Of a stretch of 64,000 nt of DNA, positions 16,483-24,966 are shown one piece after another; position 1 is the first letter of the stretch; each line of letters opens with the position of its first letter. Position numbers and translations under genes: made by a program. Source of the stretch: Chitinophaga horti (lineage in GTDB: Bacteria; Bacteroidota; Bacteroidia; Chitinophagales; Chitinophagaceae); the NCBI RefSeq assembly GCF_022867795.2, contig NZ_CP107006.1:5332001-5396000 (forward strand), in the 5' to 3' direction. The notes under the pieces are model-generated. The model worked only from the letters and a program-made list of their open reading frames with translations, did no database searches and had not been told where the DNA came from.

Positions 16483-17955
16483 ATGAAAAAAATGAGAAAA
16501 AGCTTTTTATATAGTTGCATGATGCTGGCCTTGTTGCTGGGCTCCTGCAAAAAATGGATCGATGTACAACCTAGCGACCGGCTGGCGGAAGACAAATTGT
16601 TTTCTACCCGGGAGGGCTACCTCACTTCGCTGAATGGTGTATACGCGGAGTTGACCAGCCCCACGATTTATGGTGAGCAGATGACCACCTCCGTGGTAGA
16701 CGTGATGGCGCAGTATTACTTTATGACATCCAGCACGCATCGCTTCTACGATTTCACCACCTTTAACTATGCGACTGACCGGTCGAGGACGGCGTTTGAC
16801 AACATCTGGAAGAAATCCTACGAGCTGATCATAAACTGTAACGTGATCATTGAAAGATGTGGTGACGGTACACCTGTTTTACCCGCGCCTTACTTTGGCC
16901 TGGTAAAAGGTGAGGCATTGGCCTTACGCGCGATGCTGCACTTCGATATGTTACGTTTGTTCGGTCCTATCTGGTCAGAGACCAACAAAACGGTTCCCTG
17001 TATTCCCTTCAACAGCTCGGCGCGTCCGCAAGCATCGGTACTGGTAAGTTCTGACGTGGTCATGCAGAAAGTGATCGAAGATCTTACACAGGCTGCAGCT
17101 TTGTTGAAAGACGCAGACCCGATTATTACGGAGGGCGTTCGTCATGGCGCAAACCCGAATGGAACAAATGAGTTGTATTATCGTCAATACCGCCTTAACT
17201 ACTATGCGGTAAAAGCTTTGCTCGCCAGGGCACACCTCTGGAAGCAGGACAAAGAAAATGCATTGCGGGAAGCGCAGGAAGTGTTAACAGCAGTGCTGGA
17301 CCCGGCGAAGACCATCTTCCCGATCGGCATTACAAATCCGTCTGCTACGCCGGCCGACTTCGATCACATGATACGTAATGAAGTAATGTTTGCACTTTAC
17401 AAAGTGAACAGGAATACTGTGTATACCAACTTCTTTACGCCCGACCTGCAGAAAGACCAGCGCCTGAGTTTTAACAATAACGACGCCAACGAGAGCCGGA
17501 AGAACGCCCTTTACGACGATCAGAACGATTACCGCCTGAAAGCCTGGATGTCACTGTCCAACCCGAACGGCGCCTTCCTTACCCATATTAAGTTCAGCGT
17601 GGCCAGCAATACCCCTGCGCCTAACATGATGCCGTTGATCAGGCTGAGCGAGCTATTGCTCATCGCGGCAGAATGTACGCCCACCCTTGAAGAGGGCACC
17701 CGCTACCTGAACATCCTGCGCACCGGTCGTAACTGTGTGAGCCTCACGCCGGCGACTCCGGTGTTGTTAAAAGATTTCATCACCCGCGAGTTCAGGAAAG
17801 AAGTGTTCGGGGAAGGCCAAATGTTCTTTTACTATAAAAGGAACGCGATGACCGCCATTCCGAATCATGCGCATCTGACCAATACAAAACAGATGATTCC
17901 CGGCAACTATACTGTACCGCTGCCACTGAGCGAAACTGCGGTAAGAGGTAATTAA
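16483..17955 (+). CDS. susD: SusD/RagB-like nutrient-binding lipoprotein
   Basis: 490 residues from the ATG at 16483; a TTG 15 bases upstream is open but directly abuts the susC stop. Signal peptide II with lipobox LLGSC (Cys about 23) anchors it to the outer membrane. SusD N-terminal TPR-like features are seen (DRLAEDKLFSTREGYLTSLNGVYAEL) and the conserved AEAL-type helix is LVKGEALALRAMLHFDMLRLFG (about 138-159). The C-terminal region has RLSELLLIAAE and FRKEVFGEGQMFFYYKR. It partners the SusC just upstream. Length is normal. Confidence 0.93.
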   Translation: MKKMRKSFLYSCMMLALLLGSCKKWIDVQPSDRLAEDKLFSTREGYLTSLNGVYAELTSPTIYGEQMTTSVVDVMAQYYFMTSSTHRFYDFTTFNYATDRSRTAFDNIWKKSYELIINCNVIIERCGDGTPVLPAPYFGLVKGEALALRAMLHFDMLRLFGPIWSETNKTVPCIPFNSSARPQASVLVSSDVVMQKVIEDLTQAAALLKDADPIITEGVRHGANPNGTNELYYRQYRLNYYAVKALLARAHLWKQDKENALREAQEVLTAVLDPAKTIFPIGITNPSATPADFDHMIRNEVMFALYKVNRNTVYTNFFTPDLQKDQRLSFNNNDANESRKNALYDDQNDYRLKAWMSLSNPNGAFLTHIKFSVASNTPAPNMMPLIRLSELLLIAAECTPTLEEGTRYLNILRTGRNCVSLTPATPVLLKDFITREFRKEVFGEGQMFFYYKRNAMTAIPNHAHLTNTKQMIPGNYTVPLPLSETAVRGN

Positions 17956-17979
17956 TCAACCTGATAAAAACATTCTGAT

Positions 17980-18840
17980 ATGCTTAGACTTATTACTGGT
18001 ATGATGCTGTTGGTGTTGACATTGACTACTGCATCCTGCAAAAAAGATATGATGGAATATGAGGGCATTGTAGGCGTTTACTTTGCTGCCCGAAGTGGTC
18101 CTTATTATGCCGCGCCCAATAGCTGGCCTTTCCGCTCTTTCACAAACGTTGAATTTGTAAGTCAGCCCGCTGATGTAAACGAAGTGAAATTACAAATACC
18201 GGTAATGATCACCGGGCCGATGAAAAACTACGACCGTGTTTTTCTCGTGGAAGTAAACCCGGATTCTACTAGCGCCCTGGAAAAAGTACACTACCAGGCC
18301 TTTCCGCGCACATGCACCATTCCGGCCAACGCTATACAAGGTTTTGTACCAATTACCGTGATGCGCACGGCCGATATGCTGACCGAAAATAAACGACTGG
18401 GCCTCCGCCTGGTAGCTAATGAAAACTTCGGTCTGTCCTTTCCAAAATGGAGAGCGATACCCGACTTAGGAACCGGCAGCGTGGGTGCCGATACCGTTTT
18501 TGACGCTACGTTACACATGATCAACATCAATGACCTGATGGTAGAGCCAGCAGTGTGGCGCGGAAAAATGGTGCCGGAAACCAAACAGGAAACTGGACTG
18601 TGGGGCGTATTCAGCCGTAAAAAGCTGGAGCTGATGTGCCAATTGCTACATCTCACCTACCAGGATTTCTCGTCCGATGCCACCATGCCAACCATCCTTT
18701 CGAGCCTGATTGCAAACGAAATGGCGCGTTATCTCAAAGACCAGTTTAATGCGGGCACCCCTGTGAAAGAAGATGATGGCAGGCTAATGTGGTGCGGTAG
18801 CGTGCCCTGGACGTCCACTGTGGGTGTGCCTTATCAATAA
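17980..18840 (+). CDS. DUF4843 outer-membrane lipoprotein
   Basis: 286 residues with a lipoprotein signal peptide (lipobox TASC, Cys about 21). The DUF4843 fold is recognised by a beta-rich region with FRSFTNVEFVSQPADVNEVKLQIPVMITG, the YDRVFLVEVNPDSTSA strand and the NKRLGLRLVANENF motif. These proteins occur in SusC/SusD operons of Bacteroidota, typically third in order, and probably sit on the cell surface as part of the uptake complex. No enzymatic residues are known. It lies 24 bases after susD and 23 bases before the PKD-like gene. Confidence 0.8.
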   Translation: MLRLITGMMLLVLTLTTASCKKDMMEYEGIVGVYFAARSGPYYAAPNSWPFRSFTNVEFVSQPADVNEVKLQIPVMITGPMKNYDRVFLVEVNPDSTSALEKVHYQAFPRTCTIPANAIQGFVPITVMRTADMLTENKRLGLRLVANENFGLSFPKWRAIPDLGTGSVGADTVFDATLHMININDLMVEPAVWRGKMVPETKQETGLWGVFSRKKLELMCQLLHLTYQDFSSDATMPTILSSLIANEMARYLKDQFNAGTPVKEDDGRLMWCGSVPWTSTVGVPYQ

Positions 18841-18863
18841 TTAACAACCGTTAAGTTTTCAAC

Positions 18864-20420
18864 ATGAAAAGAATCAGCATCTGTATAATAACTGCATTCA
18901 CCGGCTTGTTTAGTGCTTGTTACAAAGACACCGGGAATTACGACTATAAAGAAATTAACGAAGTAACCATCAGCGGCATAGCCAGCAGTTACACGGCTAT
19001 CTTCGGACTCGATGTGCTCACGATCAAACCTACCATCACCATGACAGAAGGCGAAGCGGATCCTAACCGTTTTGCTTACTATTGGGTGCTTTGCAGGGGA
19101 TATACGCCTTTAGATACTTTGGGAGAAGGACCTGAACTGAACTATCCCGTGAGTGCAACACCCGATGCCTATAACCTGTTCCTGCGGATCAAAGACAAAC
19201 AGACCGGCGTTACCTGGCAAAAAGGCACTGCCTTCACTATCGGCACCCGCTTCTCAACCGGTTTAATGCTGATGGGATATGCCGAAAACGGCAACGCCGA
19301 GGTAGATATGATTACCATGGTAAACGATACCGTAGTGGTGAGGGGCCTGCTCAGCGCCAGTGGTCTGCCTGCCCTTACCGACCCTGTAACGATTGTGCAC
19401 AATGGCGACAAAGACACCTCCGTTAATAAAGGCCGTGTATGGGTGATGACCAAAAGCGGCTCGTACTACCTGGAGCGTAAATCGATGAAAGGCAACATCA
19501 ACAACAGGTTCGGCAGAATGGCCGTGATCAACGACCCGGTGGATAAAGACAACCTAAACCCCATCCTTTATGCACCACAGTTCAGGGACAGGGCCGGTAG
19601 CGTAAGCAACAGTTCTAACCGAGCCATGATGACCAGCGATGGAAACATTTTTTCCACCAACACCTTCATTGCCATGGGCGATTATTATTCCAACGCCGTG
19701 AACAGGGAAGAAGCCACCTATGACAAAAGGTTACCGACCGCACCCTACTTATGGTACGCCATCGGAACTATGCCTTCCATCATCTGGTATGACACGGAGA
19801 ATGACCGCTTCATGAACTACGCTTCGTTCGGTATCAACTCCTATTCGGTGTCCCTGGCGGATAAAGCCGGAGAACTGTTCCCCTGGAACCAGTCAGGCAC
19901 CGGCCGAAAGCTGGTATATGGAGAAAACACCCGTAATACTGATGGCGGTTCTACGAGCGGTAACTCATTCGCTATCATGAAAGATGCGACCAACCAATGC
20001 CACATCTACAAGTTTTGGGCTAACGGAAACGCGCCTGTGAAACGTGATTACTACACCGTAAAACCTATCGCTACCGATTTTGACAAAGCAAGTTTCTATG
20101 CATTTTCGTCGAGGCGTACGGTGGTGTTTTATGCAGTAGGTAACCGTTTATACTGCTACGACTATAACAAAAACCTGGAAAAAGTATACCAGTTCCCTGA
20201 ATTAGGCGGAGATGAAATCACGATGCTGAAATTCGACACCCAGATCGACTTCAACACTAACACCCTGTACATCGCCACTTACAATCCCACCACAAAAGGC
20301 AGGCTGCGCCGCTTTACCGTGGGCACCGATCCGAACACCGTAACCATCACCCCGGTGAACCGTGCGGACTGGGATGGACTGGTGAAGATAAAAGACATGA
20401 ACTGGAGGGCTTTCAACTAA
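18864..20420 (+). CDS. PKD-like family surface lipoprotein
   Basis: 518 residues with a lipoprotein signal (FSAC, Cys about 19) followed by YKDTGNYDYKEINEV, the usual opening of the PKD-like family in SusCD operons. One or two Ig/PKD-like sandwiches lie at about 30-120 (NRFAYYWVLCRG) and a beta-propeller-like C-terminal half (about 125-515) has repeated strand motifs. Likely a surface glycan- or peptide-binding accessory protein of the SusCD system. It overlaps no neighbour. The next gene, a thioredoxin-like protein, begins 4 bases after its stop. Confidence 0.78.
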   Translation: MKRISICIITAFTGLFSACYKDTGNYDYKEINEVTISGIASSYTAIFGLDVLTIKPTITMTEGEADPNRFAYYWVLCRGYTPLDTLGEGPELNYPVSATPDAYNLFLRIKDKQTGVTWQKGTAFTIGTRFSTGLMLMGYAENGNAEVDMITMVNDTVVVRGLLSASGLPALTDPVTIVHNGDKDTSVNKGRVWVMTKSGSYYLERKSMKGNINNRFGRMAVINDPVDKDNLNPILYAPQFRDRAGSVSNSSNRAMMTSDGNIFSTNTFIAMGDYYSNAVNREEATYDKRLPTAPYLWYAIGTMPSIIWYDTENDRFMNYASFGINSYSVSLADKAGELFPWNQSGTGRKLVYGENTRNTDGGSTSGNSFAIMKDATNQCHIYKFWANGNAPVKRDYYTVKPIATDFDKASFYAFSSRRTVVFYAVGNRLYCYDYNKNLEKVYQFPELGGDEITMLKFDTQIDFNTNTLYIATYNPTTKGRLRRFTVGTDPNTVTITPVNRADWDGLVKIKDMNWRAFN

Positions 20421-20424
20421 ACTG

Positions 20425-21576
20425 ATGATGATGAATAAAACAATTGGACTACTCTTAGTGAGCAGCCTGTTCACCCAGGCGCTTTATGCACAGAAAACAT
20501 TTCAGATCAAAGGCGACCTGCAGGATACAGCCCGCGACGGACAAAAAGTATCAATCAGCTACTACGAAGGCGCGAGCAAAATGTACAAATCTGCCGTGAT
20601 CAAAGACGGCAAGTTCACGATCGACGGACAGGTAACGGAGCCAACCTATGCTGCGATGAGCACCGGCATTCCCGCAGCGATGCGTAAGGAAAATCCGTGG
20701 GTGATGAGTGAGCAGACGGCACTTTTTATTGAAGGTGGCGACATTACGGTAACGGGCAAAACCCTGGAAGGCGCAGTAATCAAAGCAACCGGCAAGGCGC
20801 AGGCAGATTACCTGTTGCTGAAAAAACAGTTGAAGCCATTTGCGGACAGGCAGCGCGACTCTTACAACGCGATGCTGCACGCTGTGGTAGCGAAAGACAC
20901 CGTAGAACGTAACCGCCTGAAAGTGATCAATGAGCGCAGTAAAGCGCAGATTGACAGTGTTGAAGTGGCTTTCCTGACGAGCCACCCTGCTTCGTATGTT
21001 ACGTTAGAGCTGTTTCGCCAGCGCGTAAACGCCATCTCTCTTACTAAAGAGAAAGATAAATTGTCCGCCTGGTATAAAGCCCTCTCCGCCCCGATGAAAC
21101 AAACGTTGATCGGCAAGCAGCTGAACGAACAAATCAGCTCCGCCTTCAAACTGGCCCCTGGCAATCCTTCCCGTGACTTTACGCTGAAAGACACACTCGG
21201 TAACCCGATTGCGTTATCATCCTTCCGCGGTAAGTACGTGTTGTTAGATTTCTGGGCGTCATGGTGTATGCCTTGCCGTGCGGAGAACCCGGCGATCAAG
21301 AAAGCCTATGCGCGCTTTAAGGATAAAAATTTCGAAGTACTCGGCGTATCGCTGGAACGCCCCGGCGACCGCAAAGCGTGGGTAGCCGCTATTCAGAAGG
21401 ACGAACTGCCATGGAAACACGTGGCTCCGCTGGAAGTTAAAGAGCGCGATGATGTGACTAAACTATATGGTATTACCAGTATCCCTATGAATTTCCTGAT
21501 TGATCCTAATGGAAAGATTATCGCGGTGTATTTACGTGGGGAAGAGTTGATGAAAAAATTGGAAGAAATATTGTGA
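20425..21576 (+). CDS. TlpA-family thiol-disulfide oxidoreductase with DUF4369 domain
   Basis: 383 residues with signal peptide (about 1-20, LYAQ). An N-terminal DUF4369 domain (about 22-125) precedes a helical linker (150-230) and an AhpC/TlpA thioredoxin fold (about 240-380) with active site CMPC (C281, C284, in WASWCMPCRAE) and cis-Pro IPMNF. It acts in the periplasm as a disulfide reductase or isomerase and may keep imported ligands or operon proteins reduced. Three ATGs in a row begin it; the first is given. It is the last gene of the operon starting at 11066 and is followed by a strong terminator. Confidence 0.9.
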   Translation: MMMNKTIGLLLVSSLFTQALYAQKTFQIKGDLQDTARDGQKVSISYYEGASKMYKSAVIKDGKFTIDGQVTEPTYAAMSTGIPAAMRKENPWVMSEQTALFIEGGDITVTGKTLEGAVIKATGKAQADYLLLKKQLKPFADRQRDSYNAMLHAVVAKDTVERNRLKVINERSKAQIDSVEVAFLTSHPASYVTLELFRQRVNAISLTKEKDKLSAWYKALSAPMKQTLIGKQLNEQISSAFKLAPGNPSRDFTLKDTLGNPIALSSFRGKYVLLDFWASWCMPCRAENPAIKKAYARFKDKNFEVLGVSLERPGDRKAWVAAIQKDELPWKHVAPLEVKERDDVTKLYGITSIPMNFLIDPNGKIIAVYLRGEELMKKLEEIL

Positions 21577-21602
21577 TTTGATGATTTTGGTTTTGTAAGG
21601 AG

Positions 21603-21630
21603 GCCCCGGGTGTTTACCCGGGGCTTTATT
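21603..21630 (+). terminator. Rho-independent terminator of the ECF-SusCD-TlpA operon
   Basis: Perfect 9-bp GC-rich stem (21603-21611 with 21616-21624), 4-base loop GTTT and a following TTTATT, 27 bases after the last stop of the operon. Confidence 0.92.
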
Positions 21631-21713
21631 GTTGGTGGCTTTACTTGAATTTATGTAAAATTCTCTACGGCAGATCGGAAAAAAACCGATTATCTACTCA
21701 AAATTTCACACGC

Positions 21714-22418
21714 TTACGCTGTAAACTGAACAGTTTTTATACTCTTCCACGTCTCCAAAGCCCAATCGAGGTCGCCATCATAATCAAAATAAATAGCAGC
21801 CAATACCACTTCTTTATCGATGATGCAGAAACCGTATAGTACGCTGTACTTTTTATCCCCTTCCTCCTCCTCGATGATATAACCTATCCTGGCCACCTGC
21901 TCGTCCGACTGGTCGAAGGTTTGTACGGTTTTACTTTTCGACTGATCGCGGTTATCTATCTGGCCCTGGTACTCCTGAACAAGTGCTTCCTTGTTGTTGT
22001 CGGCGCGCCAGATCGTGAGGCGGACTGATTTATCGCCGGTGGTGTAAAGCAAATCTCCGCTTTCTTCCACCCGCCGTTCGAACAGGTTATTGATGTCGAT
22101 CGTCCAATCTTTGGTGAGTTGATGCGTGGCCATGTAATCATCTTCCATGTCGAAGTCCAATACCTGGAGCCATTCATTATGTTCATCTTTTTCCCATACC
22201 GAGCCTACTCCTTTATGCAGAATATCCTCTACAGATGGGTCAATGGCAATGAGTGCTTCCGGGGTACAGATGACCGGTTCTGCCTCGTCTTCTCCTTCCA
22301 GGCCGCAGAACACGCGCCAGCCGGTATCTTCGGGGCGGGTGCGTTTTTCGCGGTACATGAAGCGGGGTTCGATCTTTTCGTCGAGGATCATTTTAGAAAC
22401 GAGGAGGGCGGGAGTCAT
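21714..22418 (-). CDS. DUF2185 (Imm33-like) immunity-type protein with extra C-terminal domain
   Basis: 234 residues, cytosolic, acidic. The N-terminal half (about 5-105) matches DUF2185: VSKMILDEKIEPRFMYRE, DTGWRVFCG, a Pro-Glu-Ala helix and GVGSVWEKD. DUF2185 proteins are often found as immunity proteins (Imm33 group) in polymorphic toxin loci. The C-terminal half (about 110-234, with SVRLTIWRADNN and VLYGFCIIDKEVVLAAIYFDYDGDLDWALETWKS) is not a domain I can name. It may be a second immunity-like domain. No toxin gene lies beside it in the window. DarTG is next on the same strand. Function as immunity protein is inference from the family. Confidence 0.65.
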   Translation of the reverse strand: MTPALLVSKMILDEKIEPRFMYREKRTRPEDTGWRVFCGLEGEDEAEPVICTPEALIAIDPSVEDILHKGVGSVWEKDEHNEWLQVLDFDMEDDYMATHQLTKDWTIDINNLFERRVEESGDLLYTTGDKSVRLTIWRADNNKEALVQEYQGQIDNRDQSKSKTVQTFDQSDEQVARIGYIIEEEEGDKKYSVLYGFCIIDKEVVLAAIYFDYDGDLDWALETWKSIKTVQFTA

Positions 22419-22732
22419 ATTGATTATCGTTTAATGGTGTTAGGTATTGCTATTTCCGTTCCAAAAAATGGGGGAGGTGTAGTGCTGTTAATAGTATTAT
22501 CGGTGGTATTTGAGCGATGAGAGTACGGAATTGCTGGCTTGGGGTTTAGTAGAGAATTTACACAAATAGCAGTCTGTCAGGTTGGGTGGTGATTGAGCTG
22601 TTTTGGTGAATACTGACTTTCAATCGTTTGATGCATTGTGAATTATATGTGCGACATACACATATAGCAAATTGACATGTTTTAGGAAAAGTAGGCTAAA
22701 AGAGCCGGCCTTTGTGAGACCGGCACTTCCTT
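22419..22732. other. Intergenic region holding shared element copy D and a hairpin
   Basis: 314 bases. The left 200 bases show nothing definite. Copy D of the shared element (22644-22685) and a terminator-like hairpin (22700-22728) fill the right end. Confidence 0.6.
22644..22685 (+). promoter_or_regulatory. Shared 40-bp element, copy D
   Basis: The best-conserved inverted repeat of the four copies: TATATGTG (22644-22651), 7-base spacer, CACATATA (22659-22666), then GCAAATTGACA and TGTTTTAG (22678-22685). No gene starts downstream on the plus strand. Transcription from here would run antisense into the end of darG. Confidence 0.6.
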
Positions 22733-22734
22733 TT
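22700..22734 (-). terminator. Hairpin behind darTG
   Basis: Stem AAG/CTT plus GCCGG/CCGGC with one mismatch (22700-22708 with 22720-22728), T-rich on the minus-strand 3' side. It overlaps the last bases of the darG-trailing gene fragment and probably ends the darTG transcript. It is T-rich on both sides, so it could work in both directions. Confidence 0.55.
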
Positions 22735-22872
22735 AATTGGATTCTTCCGGTTTAGTGGTTCGGCCGCCGCGGTCGATGATCTTCCGCATGTTGTAGTAGA
22801 CGTTTTCGAACTCGTAATCCTCAATCAAGTTTTATCAATCTCAGAATAATCCGTACCAATCGTGCCCACCGC
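22733..22872 (-). pseudogene. Coding-like tail behind darG, one frame break
   Basis: Directly after the darG stop, the same frame continues as AVGTIGTDYSEIDK. After a one-base loss in a run of A (22830-22833 on the plus strand) it goes on as NLIEDYEFENVYYNMRK and ends RTTKPEESN then TAA at 22733-22735. The composition is protein-like (Tyr/Glu/Lys-rich, no low complexity) and unlike random sequence. It is too short to place in a family. It may be the C-terminal remnant of a gene displaced by insertion of darTG, or a decayed extension. Reading is by hand and moderately uncertain. Confidence 0.4.
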
Positions 22873-23913
22873 TCACGAGTAACTCAAATGCCTGGACAAA
22901 TTGTCCACCGCAATCCTGATAAACCTGTCGTTGGAAAAAAGCGTCTTCTTCCTGTTACTCCAACCTTCCAAATGCGCCCTTACTTCCTCAACAGTTCTGA
23001 CATGCTGCCCTACCATGATAAAGTCAATAGTTGATAATAACTCAAGACCAAAAGATGAATAGAACCCTTGCAGAAAGCTCTTCGTTTTATCGACTATCTC
23101 TTTATAATGCACATTTTCAGGTTGGGAAAGATAGCTATCAATATCCACTGCGGCCTCAGGTATGAGCCCCAGTTCCTCGAATGGTTTCTTGTCTTTAGAG
23201 CTATACCCCTTAATATAGCTGCCATTAAGATAGTAGAGTACGTGTTTCACCTTACCGGAATAAGGACCATAGAAGTTAGGTGAGTAATTGAGATTGAAAA
23301 TGCCCTCTCCACCAAATCGCTGGAGAAAATAGGCGATTTTCTCAGCCGAAAACTCAGAAACGAACTCGCCGCCACTAACGGAATCGTATAGTACTGCCAG
23401 TAACATTGCTCTTGCTGGCGTGAGCTTCACTCGTTCTTTCCGAAGTACTTCCTTTATCTCCTTCGACGGCTCATAAATGTATATATCGCACTCCAATGGG
23501 CCTAGATATTCCAACAACATTTCCTTGACCCTCGTCCATTCCAGTCCGCCGTTGCCAGCGCCAAGCGGAGGAACGGCGATCGATTTAATGCTCCGTTCTT
23601 TTATCAGATCAACGAGCGCCAAAAGGCCATCGTTTATATAGCTATATTCAGATGGTTTACGCCAGGATGTTTTGGTGGGAAAATTAATGATGATCTTATT
23701 CCCTGCCAATAAGGACTCTTCTTCTGTTACCAGCAATTTTCCAACTGTCAATTCGTTGTTTTTACATGCCTTCTGGTATATTTTATAATTGTTGGGAAAT
23801 GCCTGCTTGAATTGTAAAGCAATACCTTTACCCATAACACCTTCGGTATTTACAGTGTTTACTAAAGCTTCTGCTTTACTTTCCAACAAATTGCCGGTGG
23901 TGTAATGTATCAT
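22873..23913 (-). CDS. darG: DarG antitoxin: macro-domain DNA ADP-ribosylglycohydrolase
   Basis: 346 residues. The N-terminal macro domain (about 1-150) opens with IHYTTGNLLESKAEALVNTVN and has GVMGKGIALQFK and the phosphate loop VPPLGAGNGGLEW, all typical of the DarG subgroup. The C-terminal part (about 165-346) corresponds to the DarT-binding/neutralising domain. DarG removes ADP-ribose from thymidine in DNA and also binds DarT directly. Length agrees with characterised DarG proteins (about 350 aa). It follows darT by 3 bases on the same strand. DarTG systems act as toxin-antitoxin and anti-phage defence. Confidence 0.93.
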   Translation of the reverse strand: MIHYTTGNLLESKAEALVNTVNTEGVMGKGIALQFKQAFPNNYKIYQKACKNNELTVGKLLVTEEESLLAGNKIIINFPTKTSWRKPSEYSYINDGLLALVDLIKERSIKSIAVPPLGAGNGGLEWTRVKEMLLEYLGPLECDIYIYEPSKEIKEVLRKERVKLTPARAMLLAVLYDSVSGGEFVSEFSAEKIAYFLQRFGGEGIFNLNYSPNFYGPYSGKVKHVLYYLNGSYIKGYSSKDKKPFEELGLIPEAAVDIDSYLSQPENVHYKEIVDKTKSFLQGFYSSFGLELLSTIDFIMVGQHVRTVEEVRAHLEGWSNRKKTLFSNDRFIRIAVDNLSRHLSYS

Positions 23914-23916
23914 AGT

Positions 23917-24540
23917 CTAAAAGTATGCGTCTGGTTTAATAACTATTTTCGCGCCTTCAATTCCCAACGCTGTTAACCGGGCCTTTGCCGCTTCATTGTA
24001 TACAATATAGCCTAAAATTGCTGAAACAGGAATGTCTTGTCTAACCAAAAACTCAGCCTCTTTGCGTCTTTTCAAGTCCAGATCATCTTCCCTATTCCAA
24101 TATTTTGAAGATACCGCGTCCCAATCCACCAGGTCTAAAATACGGTCAACGTTCCCTCTATCGTACTGTAAACTGAAGGAGTTTACGGAATGTCCGTCCG
24201 TAAATACATAGTCGATCCCCAGCTGCTCAATTTCGTAAACGGAAGTAATACAATAAACGATGTCAGCAGGCAAGGTTGCCGTGACCATATTAAATCCTCT
24301 TTGAATAACGTACAACATCGGCATCCGCGCTCCAAAATAGAATGGAATATAGCTGCCCAACAATGTTCCGTTATCAAGAATGAAATCTTTCCTGGTGGCA
24401 ATCAGTGAGTCGTCGCCGATAGGAACATATTGGGGATTAGCATTCGTAGAGGCGACATGCGTAATACCATGTTTCAAAATGTGAGGCACATTTCGGATAT
24501 GCGTCATTCTATAAAGATATACCTTCTTTAAGTCGGGCAT
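23917..24540 (-). CDS. darT: DarT toxin: ssDNA thymidine ADP-ribosyltransferase
   Basis: 207 residues, the family length. The N-terminal LYRMTHIRNVPHILKHGI is the classic DarT (DUF4433) NAD-binding opening. R50 lies in SLIATRKDF, the FYFGARMPMLYVI segment is central, and E161 in KRRKEAEFLV stands where the catalytic Glu of DarT is found. DarT uses NAD+ to modify thymidine bases in single-stranded DNA, blocking replication. Reports for related DarTG show defence against phage. Transcribed first, with darG 3 bases behind, so antitoxin follows toxin. The locus appears more A/T-rich to the eye than its neighbours, which fits acquisition by transfer. Confidence 0.93.
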   Translation of the reverse strand: MPDLKKVYLYRMTHIRNVPHILKHGITHVASTNANPQYVPIGDDSLIATRKDFILDNGTLLGSYIPFYFGARMPMLYVIQRGFNMVTATLPADIVYCITSVYEIEQLGIDYVFTDGHSVNSFSLQYDRGNVDRILDLVDWDAVSSKYWNREDDLDLKRRKEAEFLVRQDIPVSAILGYIVYNEAAKARLTALGIEGAKIVIKPDAYF

Positions 24541-24708
24541 GCTGGCAACTAATGTCTATCTGAAATAGCTTGTTTTAATGATTACGCGCACGAAATCGTA
24601 TCATTCAAATTAATCAATTAAATCACTATCCCCAAATCTTCAGAATCTCACTGCCACCGAAGTGTGTGAGATCGACTATTATCATTTCCCTGGTTTCCTC
24701 AAAATAAA

Positions 24709-24732
24709 AAGGCCTGCATTTCTGCAAGCCTT
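24709..24732 (-). terminator. Terminator of the tRNA-Asn transcript
   Basis: Two 4-5 bp arms (AAGGC and TGCA with partners) with one mismatch and a TTTC loop; on the minus strand a T-rich tract (plus-strand 24701-24710) follows, 10 bases beyond the tRNA 3' end. Confidence 0.8.
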
Positions 24733-24741
24733 CATTTTCTG

Positions 24742-24815
24742 CTCCCCCTGCTGGACTTGAACCAGCGACCCTCTGATTAACAGTCAGATGCTCTAACCAA
24801 CTGAGCTAAGGAGGA
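24742..24815 (-). tRNA. tRNA-Asn (anticodon GTT)
   Basis: 74 nt. The acceptor stem pairs TCCTCCT with AGGGGGA (one wobble) and the discriminator is G. The D arm reads AGCTCAGTTGGTTAGAGC, the anticodon loop is CTGTTAA between TCTGA and TCAGA, and the T arm contains GGTTCAAGTCC. CCA is not encoded. It stands alone between darT and the DUF6377 gene. Confidence 0.97.
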
Positions 24816-24966
24816 CTGTGTTTCCCGTGATTGGGATTGCAAAAATAGGCAAAAATTCATTTCTGCAAAATCTAATTGAAAAAATTTTAAAAAATCTTCC
24901 GGCACAGCAATAACAATTTCCTCGTAAATTGAGTCAGCGCCTAGGTTTCGCGCGTTATGATCAACT

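Noticed and set aside
24644..24672. Inverted repeat ATCTCAC/GTGAGAT between darT and tRNA-Asn
   Set aside because: Arms of 7 bp with a 14-base spacer and no second copy; could be chance, no clear promoter overlap.
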